Below, piece after piece: positions 33,797-41,431 of a DNA stretch of 64,000 nt. The notes under the pieces are model-generated. The model did not search any database. It saw only the letters and a program-made list of their open reading frames with translations, and was not told the origin of the DNA. The DNA is from Pseudomonadota bacterium (GTDB taxonomy: Bacteria; Pseudomonadota; Alphaproteobacteria; Sphingomonadales; Sphingomonadaceae). Each line of letters opens with the position of its first letter. Positions within the stretch are counted from its first letter, which is position 1. The stretch spans positions 1-64,000 of the forward strand of contig JAEZCZ010000104.1 in the NCBI GenBank assembly GCA_023433305.1, given 5' to 3'. Made by a program: the position numbers and the translations under genes.

Positions 33797-34578
33797 CCGG
33801 CTACGCGAACCTTCTCGTCGAGACGCGCGGGGCGGTCACGCTCGTCACGCTTAATCGGCCCGATGCGCTCAACGCGCTCAGCAGCGCCGTGCTGGAAGAC
33901 CTGATCGCCGCCTTCGCCGCCTTCGAAGCGGATCACAGCCAGCGCTGCGCGGTGGTCACGGGGGCGGGTGAGAAGGCGTTCGCGGCCGGCGCGGACATCA
34001 AGGAGATGGCCGCCAAGGGCGCGGCCGACTTCTACCGCGACGACACCTTTGCGCGCTGGACCAGCCATTTCGTCGGCGGCACGCGCAAGCCGTGGATCGC
34101 CGCGGTCAATGGCTTCGCGCTCGGCGGCGGGTGCGAGCTGGCGATGATGGCGGACCTGATCGTCGCCGCCGACACCGCCAGGTTCGGCCAGCCCGAGATC
34201 AAGCTCGGTGTCGTCCCCGGCATGGGCGGCTCGCAGCGCCTCGCCCGGGCGATCGGCAAGGGCAAGGCGATGGACCTGATCCTGACCGGGCGCATGATCG
34301 ACGCCGCCGAAGCCGAACGCATCGGCCTCGTCGCGCGCGTCGTCCCCGCGGCCGATCTGCTCGACACCGCGCTCCGCCTCGCGGCCGAAATCGCCGCGAT
34401 GCCGCCGCTCGCGGTCCTGGCCGCCAAGGAGCTGGTCAACGCCGCCGAGGAACTGCCGCTCGCCGAAGGCATCCGGCTCGAGCGCCGGCTGTTTCACATG
34501 CTCGCCGCCACCGAGGACAAGGCCGAAGGCATGGCGGCCTTCGTCGAGAAGCGCTCGCCGGTGTGGAAGGGGCGTTGA
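33793..34578 (+). CDS. Enoyl-CoA hydratase/isomerase (crotonase)
   Basis: This 261-residue protein is a typical short-chain crotonase. It has the CoA-binding AGADIKEM (oxyanion hole) near residues 65-72, the second loop NGFALGGGCELAMMADLIVA near 105-124, and the catalytic region FGQPEIKLGVVPGMGG with a conserved Glu. It hydrates trans-2-enoyl-CoA in fatty or phenylacetic acid breakdown (PaaF/EchA-like); the exact chain length cannot be told. Its ATG overlaps the gdhA stop, so it is translated with gdhA. The last base of its stop codon region runs into a strong inverted repeat. Confidence 0.88.
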   Translation: MTGYANLLVETRGAVTLVTLNRPDALNALSSAVLEDLIAAFAAFEADHSQRCAVVTGAGEKAFAAGADIKEMAAKGAADFYRDDTFARWTSHFVGGTRKPWIAAVNGFALGGGCELAMMADLIVAADTARFGQPEIKLGVVPGMGGSQRLARAIGKGKAMDLILTGRMIDAAEAERIGLVARVVPAADLLDTALRLAAEIAAMPPLAVLAAKELVNAAEELPLAEGIRLERRLFHMLAATEDKAEGMAAFVEKRSPVWKGR

Positions 34579-34607
34579 AGCGCTTGATCGAGGTCTATCA
34601 AGCGCTT
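34578..34607. terminator. Perfect inverted repeat between echA-like gene and manA
   Basis: AAGCGCTTGAT at 34578-34588 and ATCAAGCGCTT at 34597-34607 form a perfect 11-base-pair stem with an 8-base loop in the 42-base gap between two convergent genes. The first base is also the last base of the upstream stop codon. It probably acts as a terminator in both directions, although T-runs are weak. Confidence 0.6.
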
Positions 34608-34620
34608 CATTGACATGTGT

Positions 34621-35436
34621 TTAGCCGGTCGAAGGCCGCTCGCAGGGCTGCGCGATCAGGCAGCTCCCCTTCGGATCGAACACCACGTCGTCGAGCGAAG
34701 CCGCCAGCGCGCATTGGCCCGGCAGCACGGACTCGTCCTCGATGCAGGCCTCGCCGCTGCGCGGAATCACCAGCAAACGGCCCCGATACCGCGCCGCCTG
34801 CTCCGCGCTCGGCAGCCCCTCGACCTGGTCGAGCCGGAAGTACGGCCCGTCGACCAGCGACACCGCGCCCGCCGCCACGTGCCGCCGAAACCGCGCCTCA
34901 TGCGGCTCGCCCTTCGCCACCGCGATCGCCTCGTCCAGATGCAGCTCGCGCGGCCGCCCGTAATCGTAGAGGCGGTACGTGATGTCCGAGTTCTGCTGGA
35001 TCTCGATGATCGAGCAGCCGCCGCCGATCGCATGGACCGTGTTCGCCGGGATGTAGAAGAAGTCGCCCGCCTTGACCGGGTGCCACACCAGCATGTCCTC
35101 GATGCTACCGTCGAGCGCGGCCTGCCGCATCGCCTCGGCGTCGACCGCCTCGCTGAAGCCTATTCCCAGCGTCGCGCCCGGCTCGGCGTCGATCACCAGC
35201 CAGCATTCCTCCTTGCCCTGCTTGCCCAGCCCGGCGGCTTCGGTCTGCGCGTCGGAGGGATGGACCTGGACGGACAGCTTCTCGCTGGTGAAGATGTATT
35301 TCACCAGCAGCTGCGGCAGGTCTTGCGGCGGGACGAACCAGATTTCCCCGATACGCTGGCCGGCCGGCGTCTCGAACGGGGCGGGCAGGGTGTCCCTGCC
35401 CCAGGGCTTTTCGACGGTCTTGGTTTCGAGGAGCAT
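34621..35436 (-). CDS. manA: Class I mannose-6-phosphate isomerase
   Basis: This 271-residue protein interconverts fructose-6-phosphate and mannose-6-phosphate. Zinc-site features are present: SVQVHPSD near residues 54-61, KEECWLVID, and GDFFYIPANTVHAIGGG near 125-141, followed by QQNSDITYRLYDYGR. It is the short form common in Sphingomonadales. It is third in a three-gene minus-strand operon, 17 bases after the GH130 gene, so it links central carbon to mannose chemistry run by the two upstream genes. Convergent with the crotonase gene. Confidence 0.9.
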   Translation of the reverse strand: MLLETKTVEKPWGRDTLPAPFETPAGQRIGEIWFVPPQDLPQLLVKYIFTSEKLSVQVHPSDAQTEAAGLGKQGKEECWLVIDAEPGATLGIGFSEAVDAEAMRQAALDGSIEDMLVWHPVKAGDFFYIPANTVHAIGGGCSIIEIQQNSDITYRLYDYGRPRELHLDEAIAVAKGEPHEARFRRHVAAGAVSLVDGPYFRLDQVEGLPSAEQAARYRGRLLVIPRSGEACIEDESVLPGQCALAASLDDVVFDPKGSCLIAQPCERPSTG

Positions 35437-35453
35437 GCCGATCTAACGCCGGA

Positions 35454-36776
35454 TCAGACCATCAGGTCCAGCAGCGCCTTGGTCTCGACCGTGGCGAAGC
35501 CCACCGCACTGTCGGAGATGCCGTAGGGGATCAGGATTCGATCGCCGACCGGCAGCACGCCGCAGGTATAGACGACGTTGGGCACATAGCCCGACCGGTC
35601 CGCATCGACCGCCGTCAGCACCGGCTGGGCGGTCCGGCCGATGACTTTCGCGGGATTGTCGCGGTCGAGCAGCGCGGCGCCGAGGCTGTATTTGCGCATC
35701 GCGCCGACGCCGTGGGTGAAGATCAGCCAGCCTTCGTCGGTCAGGACCGGGCTGCCGCAGTTGCCGATCTGGATGAACTCCCAGGGATACTTGGGCTCCA
35801 TCAGCAAGGTGCCTTCGGAATTCCACCGGTCGAGCCGCTCGGACTTGAGCAGGAACAGGTTCTTGCCGTCCTGCCGCCCGAGCATCGCATACTTGCCGCC
35901 GATCTTCTCCGGAAACAGCGCCATGCCCTTGTTGCGCCCCGCCTTGCCCTCGATCGGCTCGAGCAGGAAACGGCGGAAATCGACGGTGCGGAGCAGCTCC
36001 GACCGGATCGAATGGCCCGAATAGGCGGTGTAGGTTCCGACCCACTCGTAGTCGCCGCCGCCGTGATCGAAACGGACCAGGCGCAAGTCCTCCAGCCCGC
36101 CGCGCTGCTGCTCGGTGATCGGGAAGATCACGGTATTCGACAGGCTGCTTTCCGGATGGCGGTGGACGATCACCCCGCTGTCGCTGTCGTGCAGCGAGGC
36201 GTCGTCGAGCTCCACCGAAGTCGCCAGCGCGCCCTGCGGCCAGAGCGAGAAACTGCCGTCCACATTGGCGATGCCTTCGCGGAACGCGATCGAGCTGATG
36301 TGCCCTTCGCCGACCGCACGCAGCGACATGACGAAGCGCACGGCGCCTCCGGAAATGCCGCTCTGGTCGGGGTGCGGCACGATCGACGGGTTCATCAGCG
36401 CCGCGGCCGCATAGCTGTACTCGTGGCAGAAGAACGCGCCGATCAGCCGCTTGCGGGTGCGCGAGAACCCGCTGCAGTCGATGTCGGCCGTCTCCTCGAC
36501 CTCGGCGAAGCGTTCCTCGAACATCTTCTCGGTCTGCCAGTGGCGCGCGACGAAGTCCTGGCGCACGCGCGCATACTCGGCCTTGACCTCCGCCTCGCTC
36601 AGCGCGGCGATGTCGTGGACCAACCTCTGCGCGCGGCTGCCGGGGGCCTTGCTTGCCTGCCAACCGAGATGGAACGGCCTGAGCACGACCCGTGACGGGT
36701 CGGCGTGCAGGCGCTCATCCAGGATTTGCAACGGACTATTCGGAAAGGGTCCTTCGACGCCCACCCTGTTCTCCAC
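35454..36776 (-). CDS. GH130-family mannoside phosphorylase/hydrolase
   Basis: This 440-residue protein is a five-bladed propeller of the GH130 type. Diagnostic passages include RVVLRPFHLGW near the N terminus, the mid-protein GGLEDLRLVRFDHGGGDYEWVGTYTAYSG (catalytic Asp region), FPEKIGGKYAMLGRQDG, GNCGSPVLTDEGWL and the C-terminal TCGVLPVGDRILIPYGISD. Known members cleave or phosphorolyse beta-mannosides, including beta-1,2-linked ones. The first start is GTG 36776, overlapping the upstream glycosyltransferase by 41 bases; GTG 36764 has a better-placed GGAG. Being between a GT4 and ManA, it probably shapes or recycles a mannan. Confidence 0.85.
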   Translation of the reverse strand: MENRVGVEGPFPNSPLQILDERLHADPSRVVLRPFHLGWQASKAPGSRAQRLVHDIAALSEAEVKAEYARVRQDFVARHWQTEKMFEERFAEVEETADIDCSGFSRTRKRLIGAFFCHEYSYAAAALMNPSIVPHPDQSGISGGAVRFVMSLRAVGEGHISSIAFREGIANVDGSFSLWPQGALATSVELDDASLHDSDSGVIVHRHPESSLSNTVIFPITEQQRGGLEDLRLVRFDHGGGDYEWVGTYTAYSGHSIRSELLRTVDFRRFLLEPIEGKAGRNKGMALFPEKIGGKYAMLGRQDGKNLFLLKSERLDRWNSEGTLLMEPKYPWEFIQIGNCGSPVLTDEGWLIFTHGVGAMRKYSLGAALLDRDNPAKVIGRTAQPVLTAVDADRSGYVPNVVYTCGVLPVGDRILIPYGISDSAVGFATVETKALLDLMV

Positions 36777-39072
36777 TCGAATCGCGCTGTTGGGCGCGCG
36801 CGAGCGCTAGCATGGAATAATGGGCGAGTTGAAAGGCGAGAATCGACTCTGCTCCACAGTTTTCGTTCGCGCCGCGAGGATTGATCCCGTCGCGGCTTCG
36901 GCCGGTCGCAAGGTCTCCGAGCACGACGCCGCGGTCGTTCGCGCCAAAGAACCAGTCCCACGCCGCCTTGGCATGCGTGAACCAGCGCCCGTCGCGCGTC
37001 GCGGCATAGGCGGCACGCGAAGCCTCGATCGCGGCCTGCGCCTCGAGCGGCTGCTGGTCGAACGGGAGGTAGGCGTGCGTCATGCCGAAGGTTTCCGAGC
37101 CGATCGGCCTGAAGTGCCCGGCAGCGGCGACTTGTTGCTGGGCAATCCAGTCGAGGGTGGCCAGCCCGGGTTCGATCAGGCTCCGGTCCTCGAGAACGAG
37201 GCCCGCCTCGATCAGCGCCTGCGACAGCCGCGGGTTGTCATATCCGAGCACGGCCTCGAACCATGCCCAGTCGGGTCGCCGCTCACGCTCGAGCAGGCGG
37301 CAGAGCACTTCGGCGCCGCTCACGAGCAGATCGCGCGAGGCGCGGTCGCCGGCGTCGGCGCGCATCACGGCCGCGGCGCCGAGCATCGTGAACGCGATGG
37401 TGCGCGGAGATGTGAATTCGGCGCAATGCGGCCGCGCCGTGTCATACCACCGCTTGGCCCAGGCCCGCAGCTCGCGGTCGGTCGCGTTCTCGACCGTGTG
37501 CCCGAGCGCCCAGAGCGTTCGCCCGTTCGAGTCTTCCGATCCCAGCTCTTCGCACCAGGTCCGGTCGAAGTTCATGAAATTGCGGAACGCCTGCTTGTCC
37601 TCGTTCCAGGCGTGCTGGACGAACGAGGCGTAAGTCAGGCTCCAGCGCGCGCGTTCCTGCTCGGGCAGGCCGGCGGCGACGTTCATCAGCATCAGCGCAC
37701 GCGCGTTGTCGTCGAGGCAGTAGCCATGGCGCCGGTCGGGCACGACCCCGATGGCGTGCTGGAACATGCCGGTGTGGTCGCTCATCGCGAACACGCCCGA
37801 GAGCCCGGGAGTCGCTGTAAGCGGCGCGGAACGGCCCGGCGGGGCCACCGCCGCTTCGATCAGCGCGGCGGCGCCGTCCGCAAAGCGCGGCCAGATCGTC
37901 TGCCGCCCCTTGGCATAGGCCCGCCGCTGCAGCGCGGTGAGCTCCTCGCGATCGTCGAGCAGCGCCACGATCGCCTCCGCGATCGAGTCCGCGCAGTCGG
38001 GATTGATCAACACGCCGGCATCGCCCGCCAGCAATTCCCGCGCATGCAGGTAAGGCGTCGAGACGACCGCCTTGCCCAGGGCCACGGCGTAGCTGAGCGT
38101 GCCCGAGGTGGATTGCTGCAGGTTGAAATAGGGCGTCACATAGACGTCGCAGGCCTCGAGCTGGTCGAGCAACTCGTCCGTCTCGAGGAAGCGGTTTTCC
38201 CACAGGATATGGTCGGAAACCCCGAGCTGCTCGGCACACGCTTGCAGCTTCTCGCGATAAGCCTCGCCTTCGCGGGCAACCAGGTTCGGGTGCGTCGCGC
38301 CGACGATGCGGTAGACCGTGTTCGGATGCCGGGCGACGATTGCCGGCATCGCCTCGATCACCCGCTCGAGCCCTTTGCCCGGGCCGAGCAGCCCGAAGGT
38401 CATCAGCACGTTCTTGCCGCCCAGGCCCATCCGATCCTTGAAGGCCTCGGCGCGGCCGAACGGGCGGTCGGGCGCCCCGTGCGGAATGATCTGCAGGATT
38501 TCGTGCGGCGCGCGGTAGGCCGTGGAGAGCACTTCGCACGAATGGCGGCTCATCACCATGATACGGCTGGCGCGCTCGACGAGGTGCTCGAGGATCGCCC
38601 GCTGGTGCTCGCTCGGCTCGGTGAGCACGGTGTGCGGGGTGAGGATCAGCGGCGCTGCCAGGCGGTCGACGAACTCGCGAACCATCTCGCCATCCGGCCC
38701 GCCGAAGATGCCGTACTCATGCTGCAGCCACACGGCATCGACGCCGCTCTCGTTGATGCGGCGCGCCGCCGCCAGATAGGCTTCCGGGTCGTCATAGGCG
38801 ATCGTGCCCGCGATCCCCTGGTACTCGAGCGGATCACGCGGGTCGTCGAGCGCATAGATGTCGACGGCGATGTGCGGGTGAAACTCGGCGAGCTTCTCGA
38901 ACACGTCCGTCGCGAAAGTGGCGATGCCGCATTTGCGCGGAGTGAAGGTGCCGACCAGTGCGATCCGGCGCGGCTCGCCGGCGGTGTCCTTGAGGTGGGA
39001 GAAAATCGAACGGACGGCGGCCTCGGGGGCCAGCGAAGGATTACGGATCAAGACCTGTTCGTCGAGCGACAT
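36736..39072 (-). CDS. GT4 glycosyltransferase with C-terminal helical glycosidase-like domain
   Basis: This 778-residue protein has two halves. Residues about 35-410 are a GT-B glycosyltransferase: GTFTPRKCGIATFA at the start, FGLLGPGKGLERVIEAMP, and the nucleotide-sugar site YFNLQQSTSGTLSYAVALGKAVVSTPY with the expected acidic or polar residues. Residues about 430-760 resemble an alpha/alpha-toroid (GYCLDDNARALMLM, WFEAVLGYDNPRLSQALI, SILAFQLAHYSML) with no assigned activity. It is the first gene of the operon and overlaps the GH130 gene. Known: GT4 enzymes use nucleotide or lipid sugars. With GH130 and ManA next to it, a mannose polymer or mannoside is the likely product. Confidence 0.8.
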   Translation of the reverse strand: MSLDEQVLIRNPSLAPEAAVRSIFSHLKDTAGEPRRIALVGTFTPRKCGIATFATDVFEKLAEFHPHIAVDIYALDDPRDPLEYQGIAGTIAYDDPEAYLAAARRINESGVDAVWLQHEYGIFGGPDGEMVREFVDRLAAPLILTPHTVLTEPSEHQRAILEHLVERASRIMVMSRHSCEVLSTAYRAPHEILQIIPHGAPDRPFGRAEAFKDRMGLGGKNVLMTFGLLGPGKGLERVIEAMPAIVARHPNTVYRIVGATHPNLVAREGEAYREKLQACAEQLGVSDHILWENRFLETDELLDQLEACDVYVTPYFNLQQSTSGTLSYAVALGKAVVSTPYLHARELLAGDAGVLINPDCADSIAEAIVALLDDREELTALQRRAYAKGRQTIWPRFADGAAALIEAAVAPPGRSAPLTATPGLSGVFAMSDHTGMFQHAIGVVPDRRHGYCLDDNARALMLMNVAAGLPEQERARWSLTYASFVQHAWNEDKQAFRNFMNFDRTWCEELGSEDSNGRTLWALGHTVENATDRELRAWAKRWYDTARPHCAEFTSPRTIAFTMLGAAAVMRADAGDRASRDLLVSGAEVLCRLLERERRPDWAWFEAVLGYDNPRLSQALIEAGLVLEDRSLIEPGLATLDWIAQQQVAAAGHFRPIGSETFGMTHAYLPFDQQPLEAQAAIEASRAAYAATRDGRWFTHAKAAWDWFFGANDRGVVLGDLATGRSRDGINPRGANENCGAESILAFQLAHYSMLALARAQQRDSSGEQGGRRRTLSE

Positions 39073-39370
39073 TCATTGCACCCTGTGCTGTTGGCCGCGC
39101 ACACCTCCCAGGCGCCCGGCACATAGACATTGTGCAGTGCAATATGGACTAAAAGAAGGCGTGTGACCAGTAAGGTCGCTCGAAACCTTTCCCCTTGGTT
39201 TCGAATCCTTTTCCCGGCCACCTATTCCATGCTGCACCGCGGTAAGCTTTCACCGGAATGAACAGCATGCCGCAGGTTCGGTTCCCGAACTAACCAATGG
39301 CAAGCGGCGAGCCGTGCCACCACAGCCGTGCGCCGCGTCCGCCGCCGGCATGAGCCGGCGTCCGGGTCCT
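39073..39370. other. Non-coding gap between two minus-strand transcription units
   Basis: This gap of about 300 bases should hold the promoter of the GT4-GH130-manA operon. At 39128-39146 there is an imperfect palindrome, CATTGTGCA-G-TGCAATATG, with two mismatches per half. At 39181-39203 a CGAAACC/GGTTTCG hairpin is seen. No convincing reading frame or complete tRNA was found; the GGTTTCGAATCC string recalls a tRNA T-arm but nothing else fits. Confidence 0.4.
39128..39146. promoter_or_regulatory. Imperfect 19-base palindrome upstream of the mannose operon
   Basis: The two 9-base halves CATTGTGCA and TGCAATATG are near reverse complements around a central G. It lies 56-74 bases upstream of the GT4 start codon, a plausible position for a repressor or activator site. 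No known consensus is claimed. Confidence 0.3.
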
Positions 39371-40312
39371 TCAACGAGCGAGAAAGCTCGCGAGCGCGAC
39401 CTGGAAATCGTCGGGCCGGTCGGTCATCACGAAGTGCGCGGCGGGGCCGATTCCGACCAGCTCGACTCCGGGCAGCGCGGCGTAGTTGGCGCGATAGAAC
39501 GGCTCCGCTTGTTCGCGGGTCGGATAGCGCTCGTTCCACGGATAGATCACCGTTACCGGCGCGGTAATCGCGGCGATCCGTTCGCGCATGTCGGTCGTCA
39601 GGTCCTCGTAGACCAGCTGCCCGGCTACGCGCGGATCGGCGCCCGCCGTCCATTCGCGCAACGACGGCAGCTTGGATGGGTCGAGCACGTAGCGCGCGAT
39701 CGCCGCATCGCTTTGCTGGCTGGCTCGAGGCGTAGCGAACGAGGCCAGCATCGCATCGCGGAGCTGGCGCGCTTGCGGCTCCAGCGTTTCGACGCTCGCG
39801 TTCGATCCGGGCGGGGCCATGGTCACGCCGAACCAGGGGAACGCATCGACGATCAGCAGCTTGCCCGGCAGCTCGGGATGCTCCGCGCCGAGCATCAGCG
39901 CGGCGAGCCCGCCGAGCGAATGGCCGACGATCGCCGGCCGTTCGATGTCGTTACCAGCAATATAGCGCGCCAGCTCCTCGACCAGCGGCGTCAGCACCGG
40001 CCCTTGCGCGTTCGGCCCGGCGGGCTCGCCGAAGCCCTTGACCTGCACTAGGTGAACGCGGTGGCCTGGTCCGAGGCGCTCGGCGGCGTCCCGCCACACC
40101 TCGCGCGAGGTGGCGAGCCCGGGAATGAAGATGACGTCGGGTCCTTCGCCGCGCATCTCGACGCTGAACCGTGTCGGTGCGAACGCAGCCTCCTGCGCCA
40201 GCGCCGGGCGCACGGTGCCTAAGGCGAGCGCCAGCACGGCCAGCAGGCACGAGACGAGCCGGATCGATACCGGACGGCCCTCGGGGGCCGCCGGCCGGTT
40301 TGAGATAAACAT
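39371..40312 (-). CDS. Secreted alpha/beta hydrolase
   Basis: This 313-residue protein has an N-terminal signal peptide (about 16-40, ending RPALAQ) and an alpha/beta-hydrolase core: oxyanion region IFIPGLATSREVW, nucleophile elbow GHSLGG (Ser about 138), acid in TVIYPWNERYP, and catalytic His in GPAAHFVMTDRPDDF. The substrate is unknown; esterase or lipase activity toward small esters is typical. A strong GGAGGACATCG precedes ATG 40312. It starts 22 bases after the XRE regulator gene, so it is probably the last gene of that operon and under the same control. Confidence 0.82.
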   Translation of the reverse strand: MFISNRPAAPEGRPVSIRLVSCLLAVLALALGTVRPALAQEAAFAPTRFSVEMRGEGPDVIFIPGLATSREVWRDAAERLGPGHRVHLVQVKGFGEPAGPNAQGPVLTPLVEELARYIAGNDIERPAIVGHSLGGLAALMLGAEHPELPGKLLIVDAFPWFGVTMAPPGSNASVETLEPQARQLRDAMLASFATPRASQQSDAAIARYVLDPSKLPSLREWTAGADPRVAGQLVYEDLTTDMRERIAAITAPVTVIYPWNERYPTREQAEPFYRANYAALPGVELVGIGPAAHFVMTDRPDDFQVALASFLAR

Positions 40313-40334
40313 CGATGTCCTCCGTAATCGGCGC

Positions 40335-40526
40335 TCAGTCGCGCAGGAAAATCTCTTCGATTTTCAATTCGAACAGGTCGGCTATGCGAAATGCGAGCGG
40401 CAACGATGGGTCGTACTTGCCGGTCTCGATCGCGTTCACGCTCTGCCGCGACACGCCGAGCCGCTCGGCCAGGTCCTGCTGGCTCCACTCGCGCTCGGCC
40501 CGCAGCACGCGCAGGCGGTTCTTCAT
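40335..40526 (-). CDS. Small XRE-family (Cro/CI-type) regulator
   Basis: This 63-residue protein is a bare helix-turn-helix of the YozG/compact XRE type: LRAEREWSQQDLAERLGVSRQSVNAIETGKYDPSLPLAFRIADLF. The second helix, QQDLAERLG, and recognition helix, RQSVNAIE, are canonical. Its ATG overlaps the stop of the preceding membrane-protein gene (ATGA). Members of this family commonly regulate adjacent membrane-protein genes, so autoregulation of this operon is likely. Confidence 0.88.
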   Translation of the reverse strand: MKNRLRVLRAEREWSQQDLAERLGVSRQSVNAIETGKYDPSLPLAFRIADLFELKIEEIFLRD

Positions 40527-40933
40527 ACTCCGGCGATCCGATTCCAGAGCTGGCCGACGGCGAGCCCGCCGCACCAGATCGGGAAGATGAAGAACACCGG
40601 CAGGTGCGGCACGTCGGTGTAGAGCTCGAGGATGCCCCACACGCTCGCCACGGCCAGCACCACGCCGGTCGCGGCGAGCGCCTTCCTCACCTCGAGCAGC
40701 TTGAGGTACTCGTCGTCGAGCTCGATCAGCAGCCGCGCCATCGCCCAGATCATCGCGATCACGCCCAGCCCGGGCAGCAGCGCGATGCCGACCGTGAGGG
40801 GGCTCGCCGAGGCGCCGTCGGGGATCAGCCAAGTCGCAAGCGCCCAGCCGAGAAGGTAGGCGCCGGTGGCCGGCCAGAAGCGCCGCAGGTACCGGCGGTA
40901 GGCCGCGTTCGACAAAGGTGTGCAGGCCGTCAC
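40523..40933 (-). CDS. Four-helix membrane protein upstream of XRE regulator
   Basis: About 136 residues starting at GTG 40933, which overlaps the stop of the 60-residue gene (GTGA). Hydrophobic helices run at about 18-38, 44-64, 87-103 and 110-128, with a charged stretch ELDDEYLKLLEVRKAL between the second and third. The layout (small membrane protein translationally coupled to a compact XRE regulator) is a common bacterial cassette; function unknown. An ATG further upstream at 41152 exists in frame but would overrun the preceding gene. Confidence 0.65.
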   Translation of the reverse strand: MTACTPLSNAAYRRYLRRFWPATGAYLLGWALATWLIPDGASASPLTVGIALLPGLGVIAMIWAMARLLIELDDEYLKLLEVRKALAATGVVLAVASVWGILELYTDVPHLPVFFIFPIWCGGLAVGQLWNRIAGV

Positions 40934-41112
40934 GATTGGGCGCTCCGCCGCAGCGAGCACGACCCACGGCCGCGGAGCGCCATCCAGCCCGCGATCGGCA
41001 GCGCGACCAGCAGCGATCTGGTCGAGGCCTCGTCGATCACCTCGAACCTGCCCGCCAGCGCCACACCGATGATCGCGGCCGCCCAGCACCAGGCTTTGAA
41101 ATAGGTCGGCAT
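40930..41112 (-). CDS. Small membrane protein, first gene of the XRE operon
   Basis: This 60-residue protein (MPTYFKAWCWAAAIIGVALAG...) has two hydrophobic stretches (about 5-20 and 34-47) and a basic C-terminal tail (RGRGSCSLRRSAQS). ATG 41112 is preferred over upstream starts at 41184 because a leader with TGTCAA repeats lies between them. The stop overlaps the GTG of the next gene (GTGA), so the pair is co-translated. No family recognised. Confidence 0.55.
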   Translation of the reverse strand: MPTYFKAWCWAAAIIGVALAGRFEVIDEASTRSLLVALPIAGWMALRGRGSCSLRRSAQS

Positions 41113-41219
41113 TGTCAAGCTTCCTTGTTGTTGCGTCAAGGAAACTAGACATAATGGGATGTCGATGTCAAGTGGCATTGACAATACGCCAATGTCGCTT
41201 GACCGCGTTGGATGTCAAA
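41113..41219. promoter_or_regulatory. Cluster of TGTCAA/TTGACA sites: probable operator-promoter of the XRE operon
   Basis: TGTCAAG occurs at 41113-41119 and 41166-41172, a near copy CGTCAAG at 41134-41140 and TGTCAAA at 41213-41219. The site at 41166 forms an inverted repeat with TTGACA at 41178-41183 (TGTCAA-GTGGCA-TTGACA). The segment directly precedes the three-gene operon on the minus strand. TTGACA reading toward that operon could also serve as a -35 element. Confidence 0.5.
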
Positions 41220-41431
41220 CGGCCCGCCCGTCGCCATGCAAGGAACGGACGGGCCGGAGGAGTCTTGGCGCGACCCGATGCGCCAGGGGGCATCCAAACG
41301 CGGGCCGCTCGCCAATCCAAGTTAATTACGGTAATCGGCACCGTTACACCGCGTTACACCGCGCGGAATAGCCTGGGGAAGGGCGCGAACTGGACGGCGA
41401 CCGGTACGATGAGACTCAATTTGCCGCCGAG

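Noticed and set aside
39191..39216. tRNA 3' end (GGTTTCGAATCC...CCACC)
   Set aside because: An extra T breaks the T-arm and no anticodon stem or acceptor partner is present upstream; treated as chance similarity.
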